A stretch of 64,000 nucleotides of DNA from Chitinophagaceae bacterium (GTDB lineage Bacteria > Bacteroidota > Bacteroidia > Chitinophagales > Chitinophagaceae): positions 78,033-142,032 of the forward strand of contig JADKJI010000001.1 in NCBI GenBank assembly GCA_016721085.1, given 5' to 3'. The notes beneath the pieces are model-generated. The model was not told the DNA's origin. It did not search any database and was given only the letters and a program-made list of their open reading frames with translations. A program made the position numbers and the translations under genes. Below are positions 18,163-26,678 of this stretch, piece after piece. Every line of letters starts with the position of its first letter. Positions within the stretch are counted from its first letter, which is position 1.

Positions 18163-18861
18163 ATGAACGACTCTATAAAGTTGAGTAAGCAAAGAAGATG
18201 GTCGGAGTCTAAAGCACATTCCAGCTGGCAGATTTTTAAAATCATGGCCGAATTTGTCGACGGTTTTGAAGCCCTGGCAAAAATAGGTCCCTGTATATCC
18301 ATTTTCGGTTCCGCCCGAACACAACCCGGACATGTATATTATGAACTGGCTGCAGATATTGCCAAGCGCCTGTCTGAAGAAGGCTTCGGTATCATTTCAG
18401 GAGGTGGCCCCGGTATTATGGAAGCCGCCAATAAAGGCGCCCAGTTGGGGGGTGGTAAGTCGGTAGGATTAAACATTGAGTTACCATTTGAGCAGCATTC
18501 CAACCCATTTATTGACAGGGATGCAAGTCTGAATTTTGATTATTTCTTCGTGAGGAAAACGCTCTTTACCAAATATTCGCAGGGGTTTGTAATGATGCCC
18601 GGAGGGTTTGGAACTATGGATGAGTTTTTTGAAGTAGCTACCCTTATTCAAACCGGAAAGATGTTGCAAGTGCCTTTGATATTGGTGAGTAGTGAATATT
18701 GGGGAGGACTTATGTCATGGATGAAGGAAACCATGCTTCAATCATCCAATAACATTACAGCCACTGACTTGGATCTTTTGAAAATTGCTGATACGCCGGA
18801 AGAAGTGGTAGACCATGTGTTGAGTTTCTATACAAAACATCCATTGCGGCCTAATTTCTAA
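18163..18861 (+). CDS. LOG-family protein, long form
   Basis: A 232-residue LOG/TIGR00730 protein with about 40 extra N-terminal residues compared with the copy at 15925-16464. Motifs: SIFGSART (46-53), SGGGPGIME (79-87), RKTLF (131-135) and PGGFGTMDE (146-154). The longer N-terminus and GGGPGIME form place it in the group often annotated as TIGR00730 Rossmann-fold proteins or lysine-decarboxylase-like, now regarded as nucleotide 5'-monophosphate nucleosidases. The ATG at 18163 follows the hairpin at 18089-18128. It is monocistronic: the next gene has its own promoter. Confidence 0.9.
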   Translation: MNDSIKLSKQRRWSESKAHSSWQIFKIMAEFVDGFEALAKIGPCISIFGSARTQPGHVYYELAADIAKRLSEEGFGIISGGGPGIMEAANKGAQLGGGKSVGLNIELPFEQHSNPFIDRDASLNFDYFFVRKTLFTKYSQGFVMMPGGFGTMDEFFEVATLIQTGKMLQVPLILVSSEYWGGLMSWMKETMLQSSNNITATDLDLLKIADTPEEVVDHVLSFYTKHPLRPNF

Positions 18862-18917
18862 TTGGTTAACGATTACCCAATGCTCACCGGTAGCACGGTT
18901 TGTGGGTATTTTGGTAC

Positions 18918-18925
18918 TATCTTTG
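18918..18925 (+). promoter_or_regulatory. Bacteroidota -7 promoter box for the O-methyltransferase
   Basis: TATCTTTG matches the TAnnTTTG consensus exactly. A TTTG lies 15 bases upstream, shorter than the usual 17-23. The box ends only 13 bases before the TTG start at 18939, so the transcript would have a very short leader. It also argues against any start codon upstream of the box. Confidence 0.6.
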
Positions 18926-18938
18926 CAAAAACGACGCC

Positions 18939-19577
18939 TTGGAGTTAATAAATCAGCAAGTATTGGCTTATGCCGATAAATATTCTTCCCATCAGGAAGC
19001 CCTTTTGGAAGAACTGCTGGAAGCGACCATAGCCAATCACCCAAAGGCGCATATGATCAGTGGAAGGGTGCAAGGGCTTTTTCTGGAAATGATCAGTCAG
19101 CTGACAAAGCCAGAACGAATTTTGGAAATCGGCACTTTTACCGGATATAGTGCATTATGTATGGCTAAGGGGTTGACAGAAAAGGGAAGGATTCATACTA
19201 TAGAACTGAGGGAAGAAGATGCCAGAACAGCACAAAGTTATTTCAACAGGTCTGCCTATAAAGACAAAATTATATTACATCAGGGAAATGCTTTGGAAAT
19301 CATTCCGGGCCTTAATGAGAAATGGGATTTGGTTTTCATTGATGCAGACAAGACCAGTTATTTGGAATATTATAAGATGATAATGCCGGGACTTAGATCA
19401 GGTGCTGTGATTCTGGCCGATAATGTGTTGTTTCATGGAGAAGTGCTGAATGAACCTGTTTCAGGCAAAAATGCCAAAGCAATCCAGGCTTTCAATGATT
19501 ATATTAAAAAAGATGATACTGCAGAACATGTGTTGCTGACTGTTAGAGACGGTATCATGATGATAAGAAAAAAATGA
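18939..19577 (+). CDS. Class I SAM-dependent O-methyltransferase
   Basis: About 212 residues, of the caffeoyl-CoA O-methyltransferase/TrmR type. Motif I is EIGTFTGYSALCMA, followed by IHTIELREEDA, the metal-binding FIDADK and ADNVLFHG. I choose the TTG at 18939 because the family normally begins a few residues before the LINQQVLAYADK helix and because a -7 box lies just upstream; an in-frame start at 18900 would precede the promoter. The acceptor may be a small phenolic or a tRNA uridine; the sequence does not decide. The last bases overlap the start of the glucosaminidase gene (ATGA), so the two are co-transcribed. Confidence 0.87.
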   Translation: MELINQQVLAYADKYSSHQEALLEELLEATIANHPKAHMISGRVQGLFLEMISQLTKPERILEIGTFTGYSALCMAKGLTEKGRIHTIELREEDARTAQSYFNRSAYKDKIILHQGNALEIIPGLNEKWDLVFIDADKTSYLEYYKMIMPGLRSGAVILADNVLFHGEVLNEPVSGKNAKAIQAFNDYIKKDDTAEHVLLTVRDGIMMIRKK

Positions 19578-20803
19578 ATAGGATGAAGAGGAATATTTGT
19601 TTATGGATGTTTGTACTGCTCTTTTCAGGGGTAGTAGCGGCACAAAAGCCTGAAATAGTTCAGGATTATATAAACACGTATAAGCAATTGGCTATTCAGG
19701 AAATGATTCGTACTGGAGTGCCTGCATCTATAACCCTCGCGCAAGGAATTCATGAAACCGAAGCCGGACAAAGTGATTTGGTGTTGAAATCGAACAATCA
19801 TTTTGGCATCAAGTGTAAAACAGGATGGCAAGGCGAGAAAGTATATCACGATGATGATGCCCGTGGAGAATGTTTCAGGAGTTATAGTAAGCCTGAAGAA
19901 TCTTATTCCGATCATTCAGATTTCCTTAAGAACGGCAGCCGCTATGCGTTCTTATTCCAATTAGATCCTACTGACTACAGAAGTTGGGCCTATGGTTTGA
20001 AAAAGGCGGGCTATGCCACCAATATAAAATACTCGGATATTCTCATAAGGTTAATTGAAACTTATAACCTTCAGCAGTATACGCTCATTGCTATGGGTAA
20101 ACTGGCGCCTTCTGATGAAGTTTGGGTTGGAACAAAACCTTCTACATCACCATCTGCCACGCCTGCTTCAACCCCGGTTTTAGAAACATCAGTGAAGGTG
20201 GTGGAAGAAACTGTTGCTCCGGTAGTTAGTTACCCTTCAGGTGAATTCAGGATCAATGAAACAAGAGTGATATATTCCAGAGCTGGAACGTCTCTTCTGT
20301 CGATAGCTCAGCAATACGATATTCCACTATCACGTCTGCTTGATTTTAACGAGTTGGAAGAGGAGGAAGTGCTTGTACAGGATCAACTTATTTATTTGCA
20401 ACGTAAAAGGAAAAAAGGCAACAGTGAATTTCATATAGTGCAGAAAGGAGAAACGATGTATTCCATTTCTCAGGCCGAGGGAATAAGACTCGAAACTGTT
20501 CTGGAGTATAATAAGCTTGAGAAAGCACAGCAACCCGCTGCAGGCGAAAGAATATATCTTCAACAGGTGGCGGATGCCGCTCCGCAACTTCAGGCAGTAA
20601 CTGTTCCTAAAATTTCGAATATACCGGTTGAGCAAACTACATCGTCGAATGAAATGGAAATGGTGGTACACAAAGTGGCTTCAAAAGAAACGCTTTTCAG
20701 TATCGCAAAAAAATACAACACCACTACAGAAAAAATAAAGGAGTGGAATAAACTGGAATCAGCAGCTCTTAGAAAAGGCCAGGAGTTGACAATATTTAAA
20801 TAA
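19574..20803 (+). CDS. Secreted N-acetylglucosaminidase with LysM repeats
   Basis: A 409-residue cell-wall enzyme. A signal peptide ends near VVAAQ (residue 24). The glucosaminidase domain (about 25-165) has GIHETEAG with the likely catalytic Glu61, SNNHFGIKC, and the YATNIKYSDILIRLIETYNL end typical of FlgJ/Mannosyl-glycoprotein endo-beta-N-acetylglucosaminidase-like enzymes. A Ser/Thr/Pro linker leads to three LysM repeats (about 230-275, 283-327, 363-408) that bind peptidoglycan. It would cut glycan strands in the periplasm. It overlaps the methyltransferase stop by four bases, and hpt follows after six bases. Confidence 0.9.
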   Translation: MNRMKRNICLWMFVLLFSGVVAAQKPEIVQDYINTYKQLAIQEMIRTGVPASITLAQGIHETEAGQSDLVLKSNNHFGIKCKTGWQGEKVYHDDDARGECFRSYSKPEESYSDHSDFLKNGSRYAFLFQLDPTDYRSWAYGLKKAGYATNIKYSDILIRLIETYNLQQYTLIAMGKLAPSDEVWVGTKPSTSPSATPASTPVLETSVKVVEETVAPVVSYPSGEFRINETRVIYSRAGTSLLSIAQQYDIPLSRLLDFNELEEEEVLVQDQLIYLQRKRKKGNSEFHIVQKGETMYSISQAEGIRLETVLEYNKLEKAQQPAAGERIYLQQVADAAPQLQAVTVPKISNIPVEQTTSSNEMEMVVHKVASKETLFSIAKKYNTTTEKIKEWNKLESAALRKGQELTIFK

Positions 20804-20809
20804 TAATTT

Positions 20810-21355
20810 ATGTCGATAATACGGGTACACGATAAAGAATTTGAACCTTATCTTACTGCAGAGGAGATCAACGCCCGTATTCGAATTATTGCAGCTCAGA
20901 TAAATGCTGATTATGCTGGCAAAAAGCCACTCTTTATCGCCATTTTGAATGGAGCTTTCATGTTTGCTTCTGATCTGTTTAAAGAGATAACCATTGATGC
21001 AGAAATTTGCTTTATCAAACTGGCATCATATAAGGGAACAAAATCTTCAGGTCATGTTATCACTGCCATCGGTCTTGATATGGATATCATAGGACGTGAA
21101 GTGATTATTGTTGAAGATATAGTTGATACTGGAAAGACCCTGAATGAGTTTTTGCCTCAGTTACAACATCAGCAACCAGCTTCCATGAGTATCGCAGCTT
21201 TGCTGCATAAGCCTGAAGCTACAGTATATCCGTTGAAGATTGATTATCTGGGATTCACTATCCCAAATAAGTTTGTTGTGGGGTATGGATTAGACTACGA
21301 CGGCCTGGGTAGAAATATCCGTGAGCTGTATAGATTATGTGAGCAAGGAAACTGA
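20810..21355 (+). CDS. hpt: Hypoxanthine phosphoribosyltransferase
   Basis: A 181-residue type I phosphoribosyltransferase. The PRPP-binding loop VEDIVDTGKT is at residues 101-110, the LNGAFMFASDL segment precedes it, and YLGFTIPNKFVVGYGLDYDG is the purine-binding end specific to the HPRT group. It salvages hypoxanthine and guanine to IMP and GMP in the cytoplasm. Length and motifs are complete. It is placed six bases after the glucosaminidase gene and ten bases before the VWA gene, so it is probably part of one transcript with both. Confidence 0.93.
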   Translation: MSIIRVHDKEFEPYLTAEEINARIRIIAAQINADYAGKKPLFIAILNGAFMFASDLFKEITIDAEICFIKLASYKGTKSSGHVITAIGLDMDIIGREVIIVEDIVDTGKTLNEFLPQLQHQQPASMSIAALLHKPEATVYPLKIDYLGFTIPNKFVVGYGLDYDGLGRNIRELYRLCEQGN

Positions 21356-21364
21356 GGTTGATAT

Positions 21365-23164
21365 TTGTTGTTCAATAAAAGTCCTAATATAACTATCCGA
21401 TTGAAAGCCCCGCTTTTCATACTTGCCATATTATTGCTGGCCAACTCTCTGGCGGCCCAGTATTATTTACGCGGTGAAGTAAGGGATGAGAAACAGAACC
21501 CTTTACCAAATGCGCGTATTCTGCTTCATTCCACTGGTTACTTATATCGTTCCGGAAATAGTGGCGCTTTCGGCATAATGATTACAAAAGAAAGCGACAG
21601 TGTTACCATAAGCCTCGATGGCTATCAAACACTATGTGCAAAAGTTTCTGCAGCCTCCTATCAGCAACTGATGCTAAAAATGCTTTTCCCTGCTGCTAAT
21701 ATCAGTAAGAGCCGGCTGGTTTCGTTTACTCGTGACCTTAAGCCTCAGGATAGGTCTAACTGGACAGTAGGCGGTGAAACTTATAGCTCATTATTAGAAA
21801 ATGAATTTATTACAGCAAAGAAATTTCCCGTAACAGGCTTTGCAATGCACACAGATAAAGCCTCATATAGTAATATCAGGAGGTTTCTCAATATGAATAC
21901 AATGGTGCCGCCCGATGCGGTACGTACTGAAGAAGTACTGAACTATTTCAGCTACAAATATACCGAGCCGCCAAAAGATAGTGTGTTCGGCTTCCATACT
22001 GTTGTTTCAGATTGTCCATGGAATCCCGAAAATAAATTACTCTTCCTTCAGATGAATGCGAAGAAGATTGATCCATGGAAAGTACCCCCTAGTAATCTGG
22101 TATTCCTGATTGACATTTCAGGGTCAATGGATATGCCTAATCGCTTGCCGCTTCTGAAAGCCGGATTTAAACTGATGGTAGAGAACCTTCGTGAAAAAGA
22201 TACTATTTCCATTGTTGTTTATGGAAGTTCTATCTCTGTTTGGCTGCCACCCACTTCAGGTATTGAAAAAGATAAGATTAGAAAATCAATTGAAGACCTC
22301 ACACCCGGAGGCCCAACACCTGGAGAATCAGGAATCCGTATGGCATATCGTTTGGCAAGAAGCCAGTTTATTAAAGGGGGTAATAACAGAGTGATATTAG
22401 CTACAGATGGAGATTTTAATGTAGGACAATCAACCGAGGAGGAATTAGATAAGTTAGTAACTCAGCATCAGCAATACGGCATTTATCTGACTTGCCTTGG
22501 GGTGGGTATGGGTAACTATAAAGATTCCAAACTGGAAGTTCTTGCAAAAAAAGGTAACGGAAATTTCGCCTATCTGGATAATGAATTTGAAGCAGAGAAG
22601 GTTTTAGTAAAAGAGTTGACACAAACACTTTATAGCGTGGCTGATGATGCCTTCCTTGATATTGATTTTAATCCCGACTTTGTTAGGGAATACCGATTGA
22701 TCGGATATGATAATAAGATGAAAGCTTTAGCTGATAGCTTAAGTGAAGTAGATGGGGGAGAAGTTGGTTCAGGACATTCAGTGATGGCCATATTTGAAAT
22801 AAAACCCACTATTGAATTAAAAGAATATCAGGCTTTGGAAAAGGAAAGTCTGGCCAGAATAAGAGTGAATTATAAAAACCCGGGTGATTCCTTAAATCAT
22901 ATAACAGGATATAATTGCCCATTACAATATCGTGAGTTCAATGATATTGATCCCTCATATCGTTTTGCTACAGCGCTTACTATGTTTGGATCCCTGCTTA
23001 AGGATTCGAAATATTCCAGAAGATATAACTGGTCTGATATCAGGGAAATAGCGGAGCATGCCCAAAATCCTTCTGATGGACTTCAAAAAGAGTTTCTTGA
23101 AATTATCGAGAAAGCTAAAAAAATCTATACTCACTCTCGTAAAAGGAGAAGGTCAGAAGAGTGA
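21365..23164 (+). CDS. VWA-domain protein of the YfbK type with CarboxypepD-like N-terminus
   Basis: About 599 residues. Start is uncertain: TTG codons at 21365 and 21368 precede a signal peptide (LKAPLFILAILLLANSLAAQ). Next comes a small carboxypeptidase-regulatory-like beta-sandwich (YYLRGEVRDEKQNPLPNARILL), then the YfbK-specific region (FAMHTDKASYSNIRRFLN ... PPDAVRTEEVLNYF). A von Willebrand A domain has an intact metal site (DISGSM near residue 250, TPGESG, ATDGDFN). The DUF3520-like C-terminus follows and is complete through the RFATALTMFGSLL helix. Such proteins are exported and bind partners through a metal ion; no precise function is known. It ends 24 bases before the convergent dnaJ stop. 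Confidence 0.85.
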   Translation: MLFNKSPNITIRLKAPLFILAILLLANSLAAQYYLRGEVRDEKQNPLPNARILLHSTGYLYRSGNSGAFGIMITKESDSVTISLDGYQTLCAKVSAASYQQLMLKMLFPAANISKSRLVSFTRDLKPQDRSNWTVGGETYSSLLENEFITAKKFPVTGFAMHTDKASYSNIRRFLNMNTMVPPDAVRTEEVLNYFSYKYTEPPKDSVFGFHTVVSDCPWNPENKLLFLQMNAKKIDPWKVPPSNLVFLIDISGSMDMPNRLPLLKAGFKLMVENLREKDTISIVVYGSSISVWLPPTSGIEKDKIRKSIEDLTPGGPTPGESGIRMAYRLARSQFIKGGNNRVILATDGDFNVGQSTEEELDKLVTQHQQYGIYLTCLGVGMGNYKDSKLEVLAKKGNGNFAYLDNEFEAEKVLVKELTQTLYSVADDAFLDIDFNPDFVREYRLIGYDNKMKALADSLSEVDGGEVGSGHSVMAIFEIKPTIELKEYQALEKESLARIRVNYKNPGDSLNHITGYNCPLQYREFNDIDPSYRFATALTMFGSLLKDSKYSRRYNWSDIREIAEHAQNPSDGLQKEFLEIIEKAKKIYTHSRKRRRSEE

Positions 23165-23187
23165 TTTAATAAGAACGTATTCAGTAA

Positions 23188-24348
23188 TCAGGAAAACATT
23201 TCCCTGACTTTATCGAAGAAACTCTTATCAGATTTTTCTGGTTTGGGCTGAAAGTTTTGTGCATGAGCTAATTTTTCCAGCATAGCTTTCTCTTCCGATG
23301 TAACCTGTTGAGGTGTCCAAACATTCACGTAAATAAGCTGGTCTCCTTTTTCATATGAATTGACTGCTGGGAATCCTTTTCCTTTGAGTCGGAATATCTT
23401 TCCGCTTTGTGTTCCTGCCGGTATCTTGATTTTTGCACGCCCATCAATAGTAGGCACTTCAGCTTGTATTCCAAATACAGCGTCAGGGAAAGAGAGATGA
23501 AGTTCGTAAGCAACATTCAATCCATCGCGATGAAGTTCCTTATGTTGCTCTTCTTCAATTAAGATGATAAGATCTCCATTCATGCCACCTCTTTCACCTG
23601 CATTTCCTTTTCCCCCTACACTTAATTGCATTCCTTCCTGTACACCTGCAGGGATATCGATAGAAACAGTCTCTTCACCATATACACGCCCATCACCTTT
23701 GCAGGCAGTACATTTTGCTGTTACTACTGAGCCTTCGCCATTACAGGTTGGACAGGTAGTAACTGTTTGCATTTGACCCAGGAAAGTATTGGTAACTCTG
23801 CGAACCTGACCAGTTCCACCACAAGTGCCGCAAGTTTGCACACTGCCTTTATCTTTTGCACCACTTCCGCTACAGGTTGTGCAGCTTACGTATTTTTTTA
23901 CTTTTATCTGTTTGCTAACGCCTTTGGCTATCTCTTCGTAATTGAGTTTTAATTTAACACGGAGATTGCTTCCTTTTACACCACGACTTCTCTGAGAACT
24001 TCTGGAACGTCCACCACCTTGTCCGCCGAAAAAGCTTCCGAATATATCATCTCCAAAAATATCCCCGAACTGGCTGAATATATCTTCCATGTTCGAAGCA
24101 CCACCTCCCTGACCTGCACGTCCATTTACACCTGCATGTCCAAAACGATCATACTGTGCTCTCTTATCAGCATCACTCAGCACTTCATACGCTTCTGCTG
24201 CTTCCTTGAATTTCTCCTCCGCAGCTTTATCACCAGGGTTTCTATCCGGATGAAATTGCATAGCTACTTTACGGTAAGATTTTTTTATCTCATCTGCAGT
24301 AGCACCTTTTGAAACGCCAAGTATCTCGTAGTAATCTCGTTTAGCCAT
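23188..24348 (-). CDS. dnaJ: Chaperone protein DnaJ
   Basis: A 386-residue type I Hsp40. The J-domain (1-70) carries HPD at residues 33-35. A Gly/Phe-rich linker with GGQGGGRS follows. The zinc domain holds four CxxCxGxG repeats (CTTCSGSG, CGTCGGTG, CPTCNGEG, CTACKGDG), and two C-terminal substrate-binding domains come after it. It stimulates DnaK ATPase and delivers unfolded clients. Length is normal. It lies downstream of grpE on the same strand, but a 220-base repeat-rich gap separates them. No hrcA or dnaK is in the window. Confidence 0.97.
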   Translation of the reverse strand: MAKRDYYEILGVSKGATADEIKKSYRKVAMQFHPDRNPGDKAAEEKFKEAAEAYEVLSDADKRAQYDRFGHAGVNGRAGQGGGASNMEDIFSQFGDIFGDDIFGSFFGGQGGGRSRSSQRSRGVKGSNLRVKLKLNYEEIAKGVSKQIKVKKYVSCTTCSGSGAKDKGSVQTCGTCGGTGQVRRVTNTFLGQMQTVTTCPTCNGEGSVVTAKCTACKGDGRVYGEETVSIDIPAGVQEGMQLSVGGKGNAGERGGMNGDLIILIEEEQHKELHRDGLNVAYELHLSFPDAVFGIQAEVPTIDGRAKIKIPAGTQSGKIFRLKGKGFPAVNSYEKGDQLIYVNVWTPQQVTSEEKAMLEKLAHAQNFQPKPEKSDKSFFDKVREMFS

Positions 24349-24351
24349 GAA

Positions 24352-24567
24352 GGGAAATTTGAAAATGTGGAAATGTGAAAATGTGAAAATGAGGTCAACT
24401 AATCAAAAGCATTTTCATATTCAATGTGTTTGTTAATTCAATTATTAAAACTATAGTTGAAAATTAGTTAGGATAAGTGAAATAATTAATTAATTATTGG
24501 AATTTCAAATTTGAAGATTCTGCCAACCATGAAGCATTTTCACATTTTCAAATTTTCAAATTCCCCA
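24352..24567. repeat. Inverted AT-rich repeat filling the dnaJ-grpE gap
   Basis: The gap has two arms of the same short motif in opposite orientation. At 24352-24393 the unit GAAAATGTG is repeated three or four times after GGGAAATTT. At about 24530-24567 the complement occurs (CATTTTCACATTTTC, then AAATTTTCAAATTCCCC). The central 135 bases are AT-rich, with no gene. The transcript from grpE into dnaJ would fold into a long stem-loop, which could separate or tune expression of the two genes. Confidence 0.7.
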
Positions 24568-24568
24568 A

Positions 24569-25135
24569 TTACTTCCCCACCACCACTTTCGCAAACCTAA
24601 TTATCTTATCATTCAGATAATAACCTTTTTCAACCTCATCCACCACTTTACCAACTAGTGATTCGTTAGGTGCTGGAATTTCAGTTATGGCTTCATGAAG
24701 GTCTGCATTGAACTCTTGTCCGGTGGCGTTCATGCTCTTAACCCCTTTTGCCTGGAGGGTGTTCCGTAGTTTCAGGAAAACCAACTGAATACCTTGTTTC
24801 AGGCGTTCTGGGTCTGAGTCTTGCTGCAATTGTTTTTCAGCCCTGTCGCAATCGTCAAGAACCTCGAGAAGAGAAATAATTACATCTTTTCCAGCTGTTT
24901 GTATCAATTCAAGGCGCTCTTTGGCGGTACGTTTCCTGAAATTGTCAAAATCAGCCACTAGTCTAAGGTATTTGTCCTTCAGGGCTGCCACTTCTTCCTG
25001 TAATTTTTCCACTTCGGTATCTTCCGAAACCGGATCGTTCAGATGAGTGGTTCCCCCCATATTTTCGTCCGTATTGATGTCCATAGCTGACTCTGGAGTC
25101 CCATTTGTCGATTTATTTTCGTTGTTACTGCTCAT
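24569..25135 (-). CDS. grpE: Nucleotide exchange factor GrpE
   Basis: About 188 residues from the ATG at 25135 (MSSNNENKST). An ATG-less extension to 25192 would overlap the promoter and is rejected. It has an acidic disordered N-terminus, a long coiled coil (LQEEVAALKDKYLRLVADFDNFRKRTAKE, with the family's conserved DFxNxRKR), and a C-terminal beta domain with EFNADLHEAI, KVVDEVEKGYYLNDKIIRFAKVVV. It exchanges ADP on DnaK. It precedes dnaJ on the same strand and is driven by the promoter immediately upstream. Confidence 0.96.
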   Translation of the reverse strand: MSSNNENKSTNGTPESAMDINTDENMGGTTHLNDPVSEDTEVEKLQEEVAALKDKYLRLVADFDNFRKRTAKERLELIQTAGKDVIISLLEVLDDCDRAEKQLQQDSDPERLKQGIQLVFLKLRNTLQAKGVKSMNATGQEFNADLHEAITEIPAPNESLVGKVVDEVEKGYYLNDKIIRFAKVVVGK

Positions 25136-25174
25136 TTTGACGTGATTTTGCTTAAAAAGCGGAAAAATTGACCG

Positions 25175-25204
25175 CAAAGGTACGATTGACAATTAGTTTG
25201 CCAA
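25175..25204 (-). promoter_or_regulatory. Promoter of grpE
   Basis: On the minus strand a TTG (25202-25204) is followed, after exactly 19 bases, by TACCTTTG (25175-25182), a full match to the Bacteroidota TTG-N17-23-TAnnTTTG promoter. The leader to the grpE ATG would be roughly 35 bases. No CIRCE-type inverted repeat is seen near it. Confidence 0.75.
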
Positions 25205-25769
25205 TAGCGAAATACAGGACAAATTGACTTAAAACTTGTTTCGGAATTTTGGCTTTGTTTGGTCTGCTGGTGCTATAAAAGGTAAGTAATAGCGGTTGAC
25301 TTGAATTTTTGAATTCAATTTAAAGGGAGTGATTTTTTGTTGATAGGGGATTGAAAATGATGCACGAAGAAGGAATCGATAATACTTTTTTGACTAATCG
25401 TATGCTTATATTATCAGAACAAAAAATGCTTAGGGAAAATGAGAAAAAAAATTGTTTTTTTAGATGCGCAAATGAAAAATCAAGCAGCGTTTTGATTCTT
25501 ATTAATCTCTACTGCTGAGTGCGAGGGTTGCGAATGTGTAATTGATACACAATTAGCTGTTAGTTTTTTGATTATGAGAGATTGATTGTAATGTAGCAGC
25601 AGCAAGGCCTCCAGCGATTTTGATTAAGTACGATTGCCAGAATGATTTTTTCGAGCTTCATTTTTTTTTGATTGATTACGGAAAAAAATTTGATTCTCGT
25701 TTTAAAATATCGTTAAATTTATACGCCATATTTTTTTAGTCACACAACCTTAATCAAAATTCAATCATT
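25205..25769. other. Divergent intergenic region upstream of susC
   Basis: About 565 bases without a gene, AT-rich, between the grpE promoter and susC. I see a small hairpin (GTGTA-ATTGA-TACAC, 25536-25550) and many poly-T and poly-A runs, but no clear TAnnTTTG box next to susC. No anti-sigma/ECF pair, HTCS or other usual regulator of SusCD loci is encoded here, so regulation of the uptake locus is not visible in the window. Confidence 0.5.
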
Positions 25770-26678
25770 ATGCCCTCAAAGCTAACTGCCGTCAGGTTGT
25801 GGTTAATAGCATGTCTGCTATTGTTTACCACAGTTTCTTTCGCTCAACAGAAAACAATTACCGGTAAGGTAATTAGTGACAAAGACAAGCAGCCCATCTT
25901 CGGTGCTACTGTTGCAGTAAAAGGAAGTAACGTTGCTACACAAACCACCGCTGATGGTTCTTTCTCTATTTCAGCACCCAGTGCCAATGCAGTACTGGTA
26001 GTAACATTCGTAGGATTTGAAACCGTTGAAGTATCTGCCGCAGGGAAAAATGTGGTAGACATTTCATTGAAAGAAAAGACCACTACATTAACAGACGTAG
26101 TGGTTACTGGTTATTCTTCTCAAGCCAAGAAGGATATCACCGGTTCCGTTTCAGTTGTTAAGACAGAAGATCTGAAATCAATTCCTTCTCCAAATGCTGA
26201 AGGTCAGTTACAAGGTCGCGCTTCAGGTGTTACCGTAACTACCAACAACCGTCCTGGTGATGGTGCATCTGTGAGAATCCGTGGTTTCGCTTCTTTCGAT
26301 GGTAACGAACCTCTTTATGTTATTGATGGAGTTCCTGGTAGTCTTACTGCCATCAACCCTAACGACATCGAGTCTATGCAGGTTTTGAAAGATGCGGCTT
26401 CTGCTTCTGTGTATGGTTCACGTGCCTCTAACGGTGTAATCATTGTTACCACTAAAAAAGGTAAGCAAGGAAGTGCAAAAGTTTCTTACAATATGTATTA
26501 TGGTTCTGCGCAGCCTGGCAAAGGATTTACAAATCTGTTGAACCCAACAGAAATGATGAATCTTGCTTTCCTCGCAAAAGGAACCAGGGTTTACCACTTA
26601 AACATGACCAATACGCTCCAACAGGTGGAACACCTCGTTTGCCAGATTATATCCTGGCAGGTACTCAAAGTGGTGTAA
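25770..26678 (+). CDS. SusC/RagA-type TonB-dependent transporter, N-terminal fragment
   Basis: Start ATG 25770 with signal peptide (WLIACLLLFTTVSFAQ). The N-terminal carboxypeptidase-D regulatory domain (ITGKVISDKDKQPIFGATVAVKG) marks the SusC class, followed by the TonB-box region (LTDVVVTGYSSQ) and a complete plug with VRIRGFASFDGNEPLYVIDGVP and AASASVYGSRASNGVIIVTTKKG. The barrel begins (VSYNMYYGSAQPGKGF), but the frame is lost near 26582. Inserting one A into GGAACC restores AKGNQGLPLKHDQYAPTGGTPRLPDY. The residues after KG and up to the stop at 26678 are noise. Confidence 0.88.
   Translation: MPSKLTAVRLWLIACLLLFTTVSFAQQKTITGKVISDKDKQPIFGATVAVKGSNVATQTTADGSFSISAPSANAVLVVTFVGFETVEVSAAGKNVVDISLKEKTTTLTDVVVTGYSSQAKKDITGSVSVVKTEDLKSIPSPNAEGQLQGRASGVTVTTNNRPGDGASVRIRGFASFDGNEPLYVIDGVPGSLTAINPNDIESMQVLKDAASASVYGSRASNGVIIVTTKKGKQGSAKVSYNMYYGSAQPGKGFTNLLNPTEMMNLAFLAKGTRVYHLNMTNTLQQVEHLVCQIISWQVLKVV

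Noticed and set aside
25205..25769. Small RNA or riboswitch upstream of susC
   Set aside because: Only a five-bp hairpin and AT-rich runs are seen; there is no conserved riboswitch-like core or terminator.
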